A DNA stretch of 64,000 nt from Mycolicibacterium sp. MU0053 (lineage in GTDB: Bacteria; Actinomycetota; Actinomycetes; Mycobacteriales; Mycobacteriaceae). Below are positions 19,211-28,366 of this stretch, piece by piece. Position 1 is the stretch's first letter. Each line of letters begins with the position of its first letter. The notes below the pieces were generated by a model. The model saw only the letters and a program-made list of their open reading frames with translations. It did no database searches and was not told where the DNA came from. The stretch covers positions 186,001-250,000 of the forward strand of contig NZ_OY726397.1 in the NCBI RefSeq assembly GCF_963378095.1, written 5' to 3'. A program made the position numbers and the translations under genes.

Positions 19211-21165
19211 TCACCGGCGAGCCGACCGCGCCAGCCGATGGGGAAGTCCATGCGGGCGCCGAGGAGCCCGCCGTCGGCACCCCCCGCTGGCAACGCCCGG
19301 CGCTGCTGGCCCTGCTCTCGGGCACCGCGGCGCTCTACCTGTGGGCGCTGGGGTCGTTGGGCTGGGCCAACGAGTTCTACGCCACGGCGGTGCAGGCCGG
19401 GACGCAGAGTTGGACCGCCCTGTTGTTCGGCTCTCTGGACGGCAGCAATGCGATCACCGTCGACAAACCACCGGCCGCGCTGTGGGTCATGGGTCTGTCG
19501 GGCCGGCTGTTCGGATTCAACCCGTGGAGCATGCTGGTCCCGCAGGCCCTGATGGGCGTTGCTGCGGTCGCCCTGCTGTATGCCGCCGTGCGCCGCACCT
19601 CCGGGCCGGGCGCGGGATTGCTGGCCGGTACCGCGCTGGCACTGACGCCGGTGGCGGCGTTGATGTTCCGGTTCAATAACCCCGATGCGCTGCTGGTCCT
19701 GTTGCTGGTGGCCGCGGCCTATTGCGTGCTGCGTGCACTCGACGCCGACCGTGCGCGGTCAACGCGGTGGATCGCTCTGGCCGGCGTCGCGCTTGGCTTC
19801 GCCTTCCTGGCCAAACTGCTGCAGGTATTTCTGGTGGTGCCGGCGTTGGTCCTGGTGGTCCTGGTGGCGATGCCCGGCGGGGCCTGGAAGCGCATGCGCG
19901 ACCTTCTCGTCGGCCTGGTGGCAATGGTGGTCTCAGGCGGCTGGTTCGTGGCGCTGGTCAGTCTGTGGCCCGCCGACTCACGTCCCTACATCGGCGGTTC
20001 GACAGATAACAGTCTGCTGCAGTTGACCCTGGGGTACAACGGAATCGGTCGTATCCTCGGTGGCGACGGAAACCCCACCCTCGGCAGTGGCCCCGGAGTT
20101 TCTGGTCCGGGCCCGGGCGGCCCCGGTGGCCCCGGCGGGCCCGGCGGGCCCGGGGGCGTGGCATTCGGCGGCCACCCCGGGTGGTCGCGGATGTTCGGCG
20201 AGTCGATGGGAACCGAGATCTCCTGGCTGCTGCCTGCCGCGCTGATCGGCCTGCTGGCCGGGCTGTGGTTCACCCGCCACGCGCCCCGCACCGACCTGAA
20301 CCGCGCCGCCCTGCTGGTGTGGGGCGGCTGGACCGTGGCCACCGTGGTGGTATTCAGCTACATGAAGGGGATCATGCATCCCTACTACACCGTTGCACTG
20401 GCCCCGGCCATCGCCGCGTTGGTGGCCATCGCGGTGCGAGAGTTGTGGCGCAACAGGATGTTTCGTAGCACACGGGTGCTGCTCGCAGCGATGCTGGCGG
20501 CCACCGGAGCATGGAGTTTCGCGCTGCTTGATCGGACACCGGACTGGCAGCCGTGGCTGCGTTGGACGGTGCTCTTCGGATCCGTGGTGATCGCGGCTCT
20601 TCTGATGCTCGATGCTTGGTTACGACGCGGCTATTCGGTGGCCGTCGGCGTGGCAGCGTTGATACTCGGTCTGGCACCCACGGCCGCCTACACCGTGGAG
20701 ACCGTGCTGCAGCAACCTGGCGGCCCGATCCCGACCTCGGGACCGGCTCGTTTATCCGGACCGGGCGGACCAGGCTTCCCGGGCGGTCCGCCCGGACCGG
20801 GTGACCTGGCCTCCGTGCGGGTGGAGTCTTTGCTGGCCGCCGCCGACAACCGGTGGGCCGCGGCCACAGTCGGATCACATGTGGCGGGCACCCTCATGCT
20901 GGCGACCGGTGCTCCCGTCATGGCTATCGGCGGATTCAGTGGCGGCGACCCCTCGCCCACGCTTGAACAGTTCAAACAGTATGTGCGCGCCGGTCAAGTG
21001 CGCTATTTCATCGCTGCCGAGTTCCCGGGTGGCCCAGGTATGCCCCCAGGTCCGCCGCCCGGCTTTGGCGACGCGGGCACCGGACCCGAGATCACCGAAT
21101 GGGTAGAGGCCAACTTCGGCGCCGAGCAGATCGACAAGATGTCGGTCTACGACCTGCAGAACTGA
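19207..21165 (+). CDS. ArnT/PMT-like membrane glycosyltransferase (652 aa)
   Basis: A multi-spanning GT-C enzyme. The first loop carries NEFYATAVQAG and the ITVDKPPAALWV motif typical of ArnT-like 4-amino-arabinose or mannosyl transferases, and many hydrophobic segments follow. Two long Gly/Pro linkers (around residues 295-320 and 515-540) interrupt the membrane part, and a soluble domain of about 120 residues closes the protein. The GTG start at 19207 overlaps the previous gene's stop (GTGA), so it is co-translated with the GT2/GtrA gene. Likely role: transfer of a polyprenyl-phosphate sugar to an envelope protein or glycan on the outer face. The low-complexity GPGGPGG runs are unusual in the family but common in mycobacterial homologues. 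Confidence 0.85.
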   Translation: MITGEPTAPADGEVHAGAEEPAVGTPRWQRPALLALLSGTAALYLWALGSLGWANEFYATAVQAGTQSWTALLFGSLDGSNAITVDKPPAALWVMGLSGRLFGFNPWSMLVPQALMGVAAVALLYAAVRRTSGPGAGLLAGTALALTPVAALMFRFNNPDALLVLLLVAAAYCVLRALDADRARSTRWIALAGVALGFAFLAKLLQVFLVVPALVLVVLVAMPGGAWKRMRDLLVGLVAMVVSGGWFVALVSLWPADSRPYIGGSTDNSLLQLTLGYNGIGRILGGDGNPTLGSGPGVSGPGPGGPGGPGGPGGPGGVAFGGHPGWSRMFGESMGTEISWLLPAALIGLLAGLWFTRHAPRTDLNRAALLVWGGWTVATVVVFSYMKGIMHPYYTVALAPAIAALVAIAVRELWRNRMFRSTRVLLAAMLAATGAWSFALLDRTPDWQPWLRWTVLFGSVVIAALLMLDAWLRRGYSVAVGVAALILGLAPTAAYTVETVLQQPGGPIPTSGPARLSGPGGPGFPGGPPGPGDLASVRVESLLAAADNRWAAATVGSHVAGTLMLATGAPVMAIGGFSGGDPSPTLEQFKQYVRAGQVRYFIAAEFPGGPGMPPGPPPGFGDAGTGPEITEWVEANFGAEQIDKMSVYDLQN

Positions 21166-21227
21166 ACTGCCGAGGAAGGGGCCCCAAACAGCAACCGCGA
21201 GCCCGGTCACCGCGAGACACTGAGCCC

Positions 21228-23105
21228 ATGAAACCTCAGGCACCGGCCCCGAGCATCGAGGCCGCCCACCGCGAGCACCTCGGCACGCTGCCGTTCGAGG
21301 ACACCCGGGATTTCGAGGACGCGGACCGGGGGTTCCTCGGCGCGCTCGAACCCTGCGTGGTCCGCGCGGCCGACGGGCGGGTGGTGTGGGACAACGACAG
21401 TTACGGCTTCCTGGCCGGCGAGGCGCCACCCACGGTGCACCCGAGCCTGTGGCGGCAGAGCCGACTGTGCGCCAAACAGGGCCTCTACGAGGTGGTCGAG
21501 GGCATCTACCAGGTCCGCGGCCTGGACCTGTCGAACATCACCTTCGTCGAATCCGACACCGGCATCATCGTCATCGATCCGCTGGTGTGCACCGAGACCG
21601 CCGCCGCGGCCCTAGCGCTGTACCGCGCGCATCGCGGCGATCGGCGGGTGATCGCGGTCATCTACACCCACAGCCACGTCGACCATTTCGGTGGCGTGCT
21701 CGGCGTGACGACCCAGGCCGAGGTGGACGCGGGCCGGGTGGCGGTGCTCGCACCCGCCGGTTTCACCGAACACGCCGTGCAGGAGAACATCTACGCGGGT
21801 ACCGCCATGGCCCGCCGCGCGGGCTACATGTACGGCGCGGCGCTGGACCGCGGACCGCACGGCCAGGTGGGCTGCGGTCTGGGCCAGACGCCGTCCACCG
21901 GCGAGGTCGCGCTGATAGTCCCGACGCTCGACATCACCACCACCGGTGAAACGCACAGCATCGACGGCGTGGACATCGAGTTCCAGATGGCGCCGGGCAC
22001 CGAGGCGCCGGCCGAGATGCATTTCTACTTCCCGCAATTCCGGGCCCTGTGCATGGCCGAGAACGCCACCCACAACCTGCACAACCTGCTGACGTTGCGC
22101 GGGGCGCTGGTACGCGATCCGCACGGCTGGGCCGGCTATCTCACCGAGGCGTTGGACTCCTTCGCCGGGCGCACCGACGTCGTGTTCGCCTCCCATCACT
22201 GGCCGACCTGGGGCCGGGACCGCATCGTGGAATACCTTTCGCTGCAACGAGATCTGTACGCATACCTGCACGACCAGACACTGCGACAACTCAATCAGGG
22301 CTACACCGGCATCGAGATCGCCGAGCACTTCGAGATGCCGCCGGCGCTGCACAGGGCCTGGCACACGCACGGCTACTACGGCTCGGTGAGCCACAACGTC
22401 AAGGCGGTCTACCAGCGCTACATGGGTTGGTTCGACGGCAATCCCGCGCGGCTGTGGGCGCATCCGCCCGAGGCCATCGGCCCCCGCTATGTCGCGGCCA
22501 TGGGCGGTGTCGACCGGGTCGTCGAGATCGCGCAGCAGGCCTTCGATGACGGTGACTTCCGGTGGGCGGCAACGTTGTTGGATCACGCGGTGTTCACCGA
22601 TGCCGAGCATCGCGGTGCCCGGGCGCTCTACGTCGCCACCTTGCAGCAGCTGGCCTACGGCTCGGAGAACGGACCGTGGCGCAACTTCTTCCTGGCCGGG
22701 GCCACCGAGCTGTCCGACGGCAACTTCGGCACGCCCACGCAAGCGGCCTCCCCCACCATGCTCGCGCAACTCACCCCGGAGCAGGTCTTCGATGCGCTGG
22801 CGATCAGCGTCAACGGTCCCCGGGCGTGGGACCTCGACCTGACGTTCGACGTCACCTTCGGTGATCTGGGCGTCAACTATCGGCTCGCGCTGCGCAACGG
22901 CGTGCTGGTGCACCGGAAGGTGCCGGCCGAACCGGCCACTGCGACAGCCACCTTGACGGTCGCCGCCAAGGCGCGCCTGTTGGCCCTTGCCGGCGGTGAC
23001 CTGAGTTCACCGGGCCTGGGGATCGACGGCGACACCCAAGCGCTGCAACGGTTCATCGAGGTGCTCGACCGGCCCGACCCGGCCTTCAACATCGTGACGC
23101 CCTGA
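21228..23105 (+). CDS. Alkyl sulfatase, SdsA1-like metallo-beta-lactamase-fold (625 aa)
   Basis: The N-terminal catalytic domain has the zinc motif THSHVDHFGG (about residue 145), with further metal ligands in MAENATHNLHN and SHHWPTWG. It is followed by an alpha-helical dimerisation domain and a C-terminal SCP2-like domain (from about residue 500), the three-domain layout of class III alkyl sulfatases that hydrolyse primary or secondary alkyl sulfates to alcohols. The length matches what I recall for M. tuberculosis Rv3762c. The chosen ATG gives the usual N-terminus; the frame is open further upstream, but that part overlaps the preceding gene and has no matching features. It lies 62 bases after the glycosyltransferase and is convergent with a TetR gene. 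Confidence 0.9.
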   Translation: MKPQAPAPSIEAAHREHLGTLPFEDTRDFEDADRGFLGALEPCVVRAADGRVVWDNDSYGFLAGEAPPTVHPSLWRQSRLCAKQGLYEVVEGIYQVRGLDLSNITFVESDTGIIVIDPLVCTETAAAALALYRAHRGDRRVIAVIYTHSHVDHFGGVLGVTTQAEVDAGRVAVLAPAGFTEHAVQENIYAGTAMARRAGYMYGAALDRGPHGQVGCGLGQTPSTGEVALIVPTLDITTTGETHSIDGVDIEFQMAPGTEAPAEMHFYFPQFRALCMAENATHNLHNLLTLRGALVRDPHGWAGYLTEALDSFAGRTDVVFASHHWPTWGRDRIVEYLSLQRDLYAYLHDQTLRQLNQGYTGIEIAEHFEMPPALHRAWHTHGYYGSVSHNVKAVYQRYMGWFDGNPARLWAHPPEAIGPRYVAAMGGVDRVVEIAQQAFDDGDFRWAATLLDHAVFTDAEHRGARALYVATLQQLAYGSENGPWRNFFLAGATELSDGNFGTPTQAASPTMLAQLTPEQVFDALAISVNGPRAWDLDLTFDVTFGDLGVNYRLALRNGVLVHRKVPAEPATATATLTVAAKARLLALAGGDLSSPGLGIDGDTQALQRFIEVLDRPDPAFNIVTP

Positions 23106-23115
23106 GCGCTCGGGT

Positions 23116-23691
23116 CTAGCGTGCGCCGATGCCGCGCAGGCAGAAGTTCACCACATGCGCGATGTCGCGCGGCGTCGGCCGCTGACCGGCACCGAAGTAG
23201 CGCCGCATGGTGCCCGTGGTGCACTGGAACACCAGCTCGGCGTCCAGGGGCGGGCGCCCCAGCGCCGCAATGGGTTCGGCGAGCAGGTCCCGCATCGGCG
23301 CCATGATCGCGCTGTTGGCCACATTGCGGTTGGCCGAGGCCGACATCTGAGCGGTGGTGGCGCGGCTGGTGCTGAGCAGATCCGGGTCGGCCACCTGCTC
23401 CAGCACGCCCTCGATCCAGCGCGCGATCTTCTCGGTCGGCTCGGACTCCTGCGCCATCTGACGTTCCAGCGAGGCCACGGTCAGCGCGACCCCGCGCTCC
23501 ATCACCGCGACGAACAACTCGTCCTTGCTGGCGAAGTACCGGTAGAACGCCTTGTTCGACGAGTTCGCCTCGGCGACGATATCGCTGACCCGGGGCGTGG
23601 CCGGGGCCACCCGTTGCATCACCTCGACCGCGGCGCCGAGGATGCGCTCGACCTCGTCGGTCACCTGATCGGCACCGCTGTGTTCGGTCAT
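23116..23691 (-). CDS. TetR-family transcriptional regulator (191 aa)
   Basis: The N-terminal helix-turn-helix region includes VSDIVAEANSSNKAFYRYFASKDELF, with the typical F-Y-x-Y-F-x-s-K-x-E-L signature. The rest is an all-helical ligand-binding domain. It is convergent with the alkyl sulfatase (10 bases between stops) and divergent from the histidine phosphatase gene, with about 92 bases between starts. The ATG at 23691 gives MTEHSGADQV; a longer frame to 23721 adds only a Gly-rich leader. No clear palindrome was found in the divergent gap, so its target is unknown. Confidence 0.85.
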   Translation of the reverse strand: MTEHSGADQVTDEVERILGAAVEVMQRVAPATPRVSDIVAEANSSNKAFYRYFASKDELFVAVMERGVALTVASLERQMAQESEPTEKIARWIEGVLEQVADPDLLSTSRATTAQMSASANRNVANSAIMAPMRDLLAEPIAALGRPPLDAELVFQCTTGTMRRYFGAGQRPTPRDIAHVVNFCLRGIGAR

Positions 23692-23783
23692 CGTCTGCTC
23701 ACCACCCCGGGGTCCGCGCACGCACGGGCTTTATGGTTGCACGGGCGAACGAGCGCCCCTGGACCGAGCGGAGGTTGATCGGG

Positions 23784-24392
23784 ATGCAACTGCTCCTCAT
23801 CCGACACGCCCTGCCGCACCGCAGCGAGCACGGCGACGGTTCGGATCCCGAGCTGGCCGACGCCGGCCGGGAGCAGGCACGGCGGTTGCCCGAGGCGCTG
23901 GCGCGCTTCCCGCTGGCGCGGGTGATCAGCAGCCCGCAGCGCCGCGCCATGCAAACCGCCGAACCGGTGGCGACGGCGCGGGGCCTCGAGATCGAGGTCG
24001 AGGCGCGGCTGGCCGAGTACGACCGCGACATGGCGGGTTACGTGCCCATCGAGCAGCTGCGCAGCGAGCGGCCCGAGGACTGGGCCAGGATGGCCAACGG
24101 TCATCTGCCCGACGGGGTCGACGAGGCCGAGTTCCGCGGCCGGATCAGCGCGGCGGTGACCGACATCGTCGCGGCCGCGGAGCATGAGCACACGGTCGCG
24201 GTGTTCAGCCACGGCGGCGTCATCAACGTCTTGTTGCACGAGATTCTGGGGACCCGGCGGCTGCTGTCCTTCCCGATCGACTACGTGTCGGTGACCCGGC
24301 TGCTGTTCTCCCGCTCCGGGCAGGCGAGCGTCGATGCCATCAACGGCACCGAGCACGTCTGGGATTTGTTGCCGCGCACCAATCGGCGCTAG
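23784..24392 (+). CDS. Histidine phosphatase family protein (202 aa)
   Basis: A phosphoglycerate-mutase-like fold. The catalytic LLIRHALPH (RH motif) lies in the first 10 residues, SSPQRRAMQTAEP follows around residue 55, and the second catalytic His is in FSHGGVINVLL. It uses a phospho-histidine intermediate to remove phosphate from small molecules; the substrate is unknown. The ATG at 23784 is preceded by GAGG at suitable spacing and places the RH motif at the expected position; a longer frame upstream is not needed. Its TAG stop shares the CTAG palindrome with the stop of the convergent LapA-like gene. Confidence 0.88.
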   Translation: MQLLLIRHALPHRSEHGDGSDPELADAGREQARRLPEALARFPLARVISSPQRRAMQTAEPVATARGLEIEVEARLAEYDRDMAGYVPIEQLRSERPEDWARMANGHLPDGVDEAEFRGRISAAVTDIVAAAEHEHTVAVFSHGGVINVLLHEILGTRRLLSFPIDYVSVTRLLFSRSGQASVDAINGTEHVWDLLPRTNRR

Positions 24393-24727
24393 CCGGAACC
24401 GAGCTTCAGATTGCTCCTGGCCGCCCGCCGCAGCTGGAACATCCGCACCGCGCCCACGGCGACGGTGATCAGCCCGCCGGCCACCGCGGCGAACAGGATG
24501 GCCACCCCCAGCGGCAGCGTCCAGTGCCAACCGAGGAAGGCGAACGCCACCGATGTCGTGTTCTGCGCGATGAAGATCAGCAGCACGATCAGGATCAGGA
24601 AGCCCAGGATCAGCGCCGTCCACAGCGCGGCGGCCTTGGTGAATTTCGCTTCGGCGCCCGGCCCGTACGCCGCCCCCGCCGGCGGCGGCAGGTCGGGTGA
24701 CGGCGGCACACTCGGATCGCTGCTCAT
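24389..24727 (-). CDS. LapA-domain (DUF1049) membrane protein, Rv3760-like (112 aa)
   Basis: A small inner-membrane protein. It has a Pro-rich cytoplasmic N-terminus, then two long hydrophobic segments (LWTALILGFLILIVLLIF and a GVAILFAAVAGGLITVAVGA stretch) separated by the short conserved loop IAQNTTSVAFAFLGWHW typical of LapA/DUF1049 proteins, and a short basic C-tail. Its size and position beside the proXVWZ operon match Rv3760 as remembered. The ATG at 24727 is chosen because the longer frame (to 24802) runs through a strong hairpin and a Cys/Phe leader. Function is unknown; E. coli relatives take part in envelope lipid homeostasis. Confidence 0.8.
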   Translation of the reverse strand: MSSDPSVPPSPDLPPPAGAAYGPGAEAKFTKAAALWTALILGFLILIVLLIFIAQNTTSVAFAFLGWHWTLPLGVAILFAAVAGGLITVAVGAVRMFQLRRAARSNLKLGSG

Positions 24728-24735
24728 ACCGCCAT

Positions 24736-24755
24736 CTTTGCCCTTTCGGGCAAAG
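24736..24755 (-). promoter_or_regulatory. Perfect hairpin in the 5' leader of the LapA-like gene
   Basis: On the minus strand CTTTGCCC and GGGCAAAG form a perfect 8-bp stem with a GAAA tetraloop, ending 8 bases before the ATG at 24727. It could modulate translation of the LapA-like gene. The function is unproven. Confidence 0.5.
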
Positions 24756-24832
24756 AAGCAAACAGCTTTGCGGTGTGTTCCCGCTGAACCAAACGGCTCC
24801 ACAGTCGACGGTGGCCCGTTAGTGTCGGCCGA

Positions 24833-25777
24833 ATGACCCCGCCGACGCGTCGTTGGGCCGCGGTTCTGGTTTGCGTGCTGGCGTTCCTGGTGCCGGCCTG
24901 TGGCAGCTCCAACCCGCTGGGCGGCGGCAGCGCCTCCGGTGACCTGAAGTCGGTGGTCGTCGGTTCGGCCGACTTCCCCGAGTCGAAGATCATCGGCGAG
25001 ATTTACGCCCAGGCGTTGGAGGCCAACGGATTCACCGTGGGCCGGCAGTTCGGTATCGGCAGCCGCGAAACCTACATCCCCGCGTTACAGGACTACTCGA
25101 TCGATCTGGTGCCCGAATACACCGGCAACCTGTTGAATTACTTCGACCCCGAGGCCACCGCCGCCACCCCGGCGGCGGTCGAGTTGGCGCTGCATCGGGC
25201 GCTGCCCGGCGGACTGGCGATGCTGACGCCCTCCCCGGCGGCCGATGTCGACACCGTCGCCGTCACCGAGGAGACCGCCCGCAAGTGGAACGTCACCAGC
25301 ATCGGCGACCTGGCGGCGCACTCCGCGGAGGTCAAGTTCGGCGCTCCCTCGGAGTTCCTGACCCGCAAGGAGGGTCTGCCCGGGCTCAAGGCGATCTACG
25401 GCCTGGACATCGCGCCCGCCAACTTCATCGCGATCAGCGACGGCGGCGGTCCGGCCACGGTCCGTGCGCTCGTCGACGGCACCGTCACAGCCGCCAACAT
25501 CTTCTCCACCTCACCGGCCATCGCGCAGCACAATCTGGTGGTGCTCGAGGACCCCGAGAACAACTTCCCGGCCGCCAATGTGGTGCCGGTGGTCAACGCC
25601 CAGAAGATGTCCGACCAACTCAAACAGATCCTGGATGCGGTGTCGGCCGAACTGACCACCGAGGCGCTGATCGAACTGAACACCGCGGTATCGGGCAACG
25701 CCGGTGTCGACCCCGACGAGGCGGCCCGAGAATGGGTGCGCAACCACGGCTTCGACCAGCCCCTCGGGGACCGGTGA
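24833..25777 (+). CDS. proX: Osmoprotectant ABC transporter substrate-binding lipoprotein ProX
   Basis: A lipoprotein of 314 aa: signal peptide with lipobox VPAC (Cys at about residue 23), then an OpuAC-type binding protein with VVVGSADFPESKIIGEIYAQALEA, the stretch DLVPEYTGNLLNYF around the aromatic binding pocket, and later VTAANIFSTSPAI. This family binds quaternary amines such as glycine betaine, choline or carnitine. It heads proX-proV-proW-proZ, as in the remembered Rv3759c-Rv3756c operon. The ATG at 24833 puts the lipobox at the normal distance. Confidence 0.92.
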   Translation: MTPPTRRWAAVLVCVLAFLVPACGSSNPLGGGSASGDLKSVVVGSADFPESKIIGEIYAQALEANGFTVGRQFGIGSRETYIPALQDYSIDLVPEYTGNLLNYFDPEATAATPAAVELALHRALPGGLAMLTPSPAADVDTVAVTEETARKWNVTSIGDLAAHSAEVKFGAPSEFLTRKEGLPGLKAIYGLDIAPANFIAISDGGGPATVRALVDGTVTAANIFSTSPAIAQHNLVVLEDPENNFPAANVVPVVNAQKMSDQLKQILDAVSAELTTEALIELNTAVSGNAGVDPDEAAREWVRNHGFDQPLGDR

Positions 25778-25784
25778 GCCGGCC

Positions 25785-26900
25785 TTGATCACGTTCGAGG
25801 ACGTCACCAAGCGCTACCCGGACGGCACGGTCGCCGTCGACCGGCTGACATTGCGGGTCCCCACCGGGACCCTCGCCGCCTTCGTCGGTCCGTCGGGATG
25901 CGGCAAGACGACGTCGATGCGGATGATCAACCGGATGATCGAACCGACCTCGGGCACGCTGACCGTCGACGGCCGCGATGTCGCGACCGTCGACCCGGTG
26001 AAGCTGCGACTCGGCATCGGCTACGTCATCCAGAGCGCGGGACTGATGCCGCATCAGCGGGTGATCGACAACGTCGCCACCGTCCCGGTGCTGCGCGGGC
26101 AGTCGCGCCGCAAGGCCCGCCAGCAGGCCTACGGCGTGCTCGAGCGGGTCGGCCTGGATCCCAAGCTGGCCAGTCGGTATCCCGCGCAGCTCTCCGGCGG
26201 TCAGCAGCAACGGGTCGGGGTGGCGCGCGCGCTGGCCGCCGACCCGCCGATTCTGCTGATGGACGAGCCGTTCAGCGCCGTCGACCCGGTCGTCCGCGAC
26301 GAGTTGCAGGCCGAGATCCGGCGGTTGCAGGACGAGTTGCGCAAGACCATCGTGTTCGTCACCCACGACATCGACGAGGCGCTCAAGCTCGGCGATCAGG
26401 TGGCGGTGTTCGGCCGCGGCGGGGTGCTGCAGCAGTACGACCCGCCGGAGCGGCTGTTGTCGAATCCGGCCAACGACTTCGTCGCCGGGTTCGTCGGCGC
26501 CGACCGCGGCTACCGCGGCCTGCAGTTCTTCGCCGCGACCGGCCTGCCGCTGCACGACATCCGCCGCGTCGACGAGGACGGCACCGCCGCGCTGGAGCTG
26601 GCGCCCGGCGAGTGGGCGCTGGTCACCAAACCGGACGACACCCCGTACGCGTGGATCGATGCCGCGGGCGTCGCGCTGCGCCGCGCCGGCAAGTCGTTGT
26701 ACGACAGCACGATCGCCGGGGGATCGCTGTTCCGGCCGGGCGGCTCGCTGCGGCAGGCCCTGGATGCGGCGCTGTCCGCGCCGTCGGGGCTGGGCGTGGC
26801 CGTCGGCGACGACGGTCGGGTCCTCGGCGGCGTGCGCGCCGAGGATGTGCTGGCGGCGCTGGCCGAACAGCGCCGCCACCGTGAGCCGCGGCAGGACTAG
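25785..26900 (+). CDS. proV: Osmoprotectant ABC transporter ATP-binding protein ProV
   Basis: ABC ATPase of 371 aa with Walker A GPSGCGKTTS, Q-loop, signature LSGGQQQRVGVARALA, Walker B ILLMDEPFSAVDP and H-loop FVTHDIDEA. A C-terminal extension of about 110 residues contains a CBS-like or regulatory tail, usual for OpuCA/ProV. The start is set at TTG 25785, seven bases after the proX stop, because the next residues (ITFEDVTKRYPDGT) match the family N-terminus; the frame open upstream overlaps proX. It energises uptake through ProW/ProZ. Confidence 0.9.
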   Translation: MITFEDVTKRYPDGTVAVDRLTLRVPTGTLAAFVGPSGCGKTTSMRMINRMIEPTSGTLTVDGRDVATVDPVKLRLGIGYVIQSAGLMPHQRVIDNVATVPVLRGQSRRKARQQAYGVLERVGLDPKLASRYPAQLSGGQQQRVGVARALAADPPILLMDEPFSAVDPVVRDELQAEIRRLQDELRKTIVFVTHDIDEALKLGDQVAVFGRGGVLQQYDPPERLLSNPANDFVAGFVGADRGYRGLQFFAATGLPLHDIRRVDEDGTAALELAPGEWALVTKPDDTPYAWIDAAGVALRRAGKSLYDSTIAGGSLFRPGGSLRQALDAALSAPSGLGVAVGDDGRVLGGVRAEDVLAALAEQRRHREPRQD

Positions 26901-26902
26901 GC

Positions 26903-27583
26903 ATGCGTTATCTGCTGGCGCACCTCGACACCGCCTGGGCCCTGACGGTGGTGCACCTGCGGCTGTCGCTGGTGCCGATCGTGTTCGGTCTGCTGATCGC
27001 GGTGCCGATCGGTGCGCTGGTGCAACGCACCACCACGTGGCGGCGGTTGACGACGATCACCGCCAGCATCGTCTTCACCATCCCGTCGCTGGCGCTGTTC
27101 GTGGTGCTGCCGTTGGTCATCCCGACCCGGATCCTGGACGAGGCCAACGTCATCGTCGCGCTCACGCTCTACACCGCGGCGCTGCTGGTCCGCGCGGTGC
27201 CCGAGGCCCTGGACGCGGTGCCCGACCACATCCGCGACGCCGCCACCGCCGTCGGCTACCGGCGCCGCACCCAGCTTCTCAAAGTCGAACTGCCGCTGGC
27301 GATCCCGGTCCTGGTGGCCAGCCTGCGGGTGGTCGCGGTCACCAACATCTCGATGGTGTCGGTGGGTTCGGTGATCGGCATCGGTGGGCTGGGCACCTGG
27401 TTCACCGAGGGGTATCAGGCCGACAAAAGCGATCAGATCATCGCCGGCATCATCGCGATCTTCGTGCTGGCCGTCGTCATCGACGCGCTCATCATGCTGC
27501 TGGGCCGGGCGATCACGCCCTGGGTGCGGGCCACCCGCGCGCCGCGGCGCCGGGTTATGGCCGCGAGCGGGGGGTCTGGATGA
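26903..27583 (+). CDS. proW: Osmoprotectant ABC transporter permease ProW
   Basis: A permease of 226 aa with about five or six membrane segments and the EAA-type cytoplasmic loop around DAATAVGYRRRTQLLKVELPLAIP. It starts two bases after the proV stop and its own stop overlaps the proZ start (ATGA). One of two permeases of the osmoprotectant importer. Confidence 0.92.
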   Translation: MRYLLAHLDTAWALTVVHLRLSLVPIVFGLLIAVPIGALVQRTTTWRRLTTITASIVFTIPSLALFVVLPLVIPTRILDEANVIVALTLYTAALLVRAVPEALDAVPDHIRDAATAVGYRRRTQLLKVELPLAIPVLVASLRVVAVTNISMVSVGSVIGIGGLGTWFTEGYQADKSDQIIAGIIAIFVLAVVIDALIMLLGRAITPWVRATRAPRRRVMAASGGSG

Positions 27584-28362
27584 ACTTCCTCTCCGAGGCG
27601 CTGTCGTTCATCTTCACCGCCGCCAACTGGGCCGGCCCGGCGGGAATGACCGCCCGCACCCTCGAGCATCTGCACTACACCGTGCTCGCCTTGCTGTTCT
27701 CGGTGCTGATCGCGGTTCCGCTGGGGATGCTCATCGGTCACACCGGCCGCGGCACGTTCCTGGTGGTGACCGGGGTCAACGCGCTGCGCGCGCTGCCCAC
27801 CCTCGGCGTGCTGCTGCTCGGGGTGCTGCTGTGGGGACTGGGGCTGGTGCCGCCGACGGTCGCGCTGATGTTGCTGGGCATCCCGCCGCTGCTGGCCGGC
27901 ACCTACGCCGGGATCGCCAATGTCGACGCCGGCGTGGTCGACGCCGCCCGCGCGATGGGGATGACGGAGTCGCGGGTGTTGCTGCGCGTCGAGACGCCCA
28001 TCGCCCTGCCGCTGATCCTGAGCGGGCTGCGCACCGCGACCCTGCAGATCGTCGCGACGGCCACGGTGGCGGCCTACGCCAGCCTCGGCGGACTCGGCCG
28101 CTATCTGATCGACGGCATCAAGGTGCGTCAGTTCCATATCGCGCTGGTGGGGGCGCTGTTGGTGACCGCGCTCGCGCTGATTCTCGACGCCGCGTGCGCG
28201 TTGGCGGTGTGGCTTTCGGTGCCGGGTTCGGGCCGGCTGGGCCGCTGGGGTGGCCGCATGCCGCAGCCGTTGTTGAGCGATGAGGTGGCGTTGGAGTCCG
28301 GCCGCCGGCCCGGCTTAGTCGCCGACCGGGCTACGAAGCCGCGGCCTCGTCGCTTACGGTAG
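27580..28362 (+). CDS. proZ: Osmoprotectant ABC transporter permease ProZ
   Basis: A permease of 260 aa homologous to ProW. It has several hydrophobic segments and the EAA loop DAARAMGMTESRVLLRVETP, followed by ALPLILSGLR. The ATG at 27580 overlaps the proW stop by four bases, which indicates coupled translation and equal stoichiometry. A polar C-terminal tail of about 35 residues is longer than needed for transport. It completes the importer with ProX, ProV and ProW. Confidence 0.92.
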   Translation: MNFLSEALSFIFTAANWAGPAGMTARTLEHLHYTVLALLFSVLIAVPLGMLIGHTGRGTFLVVTGVNALRALPTLGVLLLGVLLWGLGLVPPTVALMLLGIPPLLAGTYAGIANVDAGVVDAARAMGMTESRVLLRVETPIALPLILSGLRTATLQIVATATVAAYASLGGLGRYLIDGIKVRQFHIALVGALLVTALALILDAACALAVWLSVPGSGRLGRWGGRMPQPLLSDEVALESGRRPGLVADRATKPRPRRLR

Positions 28363-28366
28363 ACGC

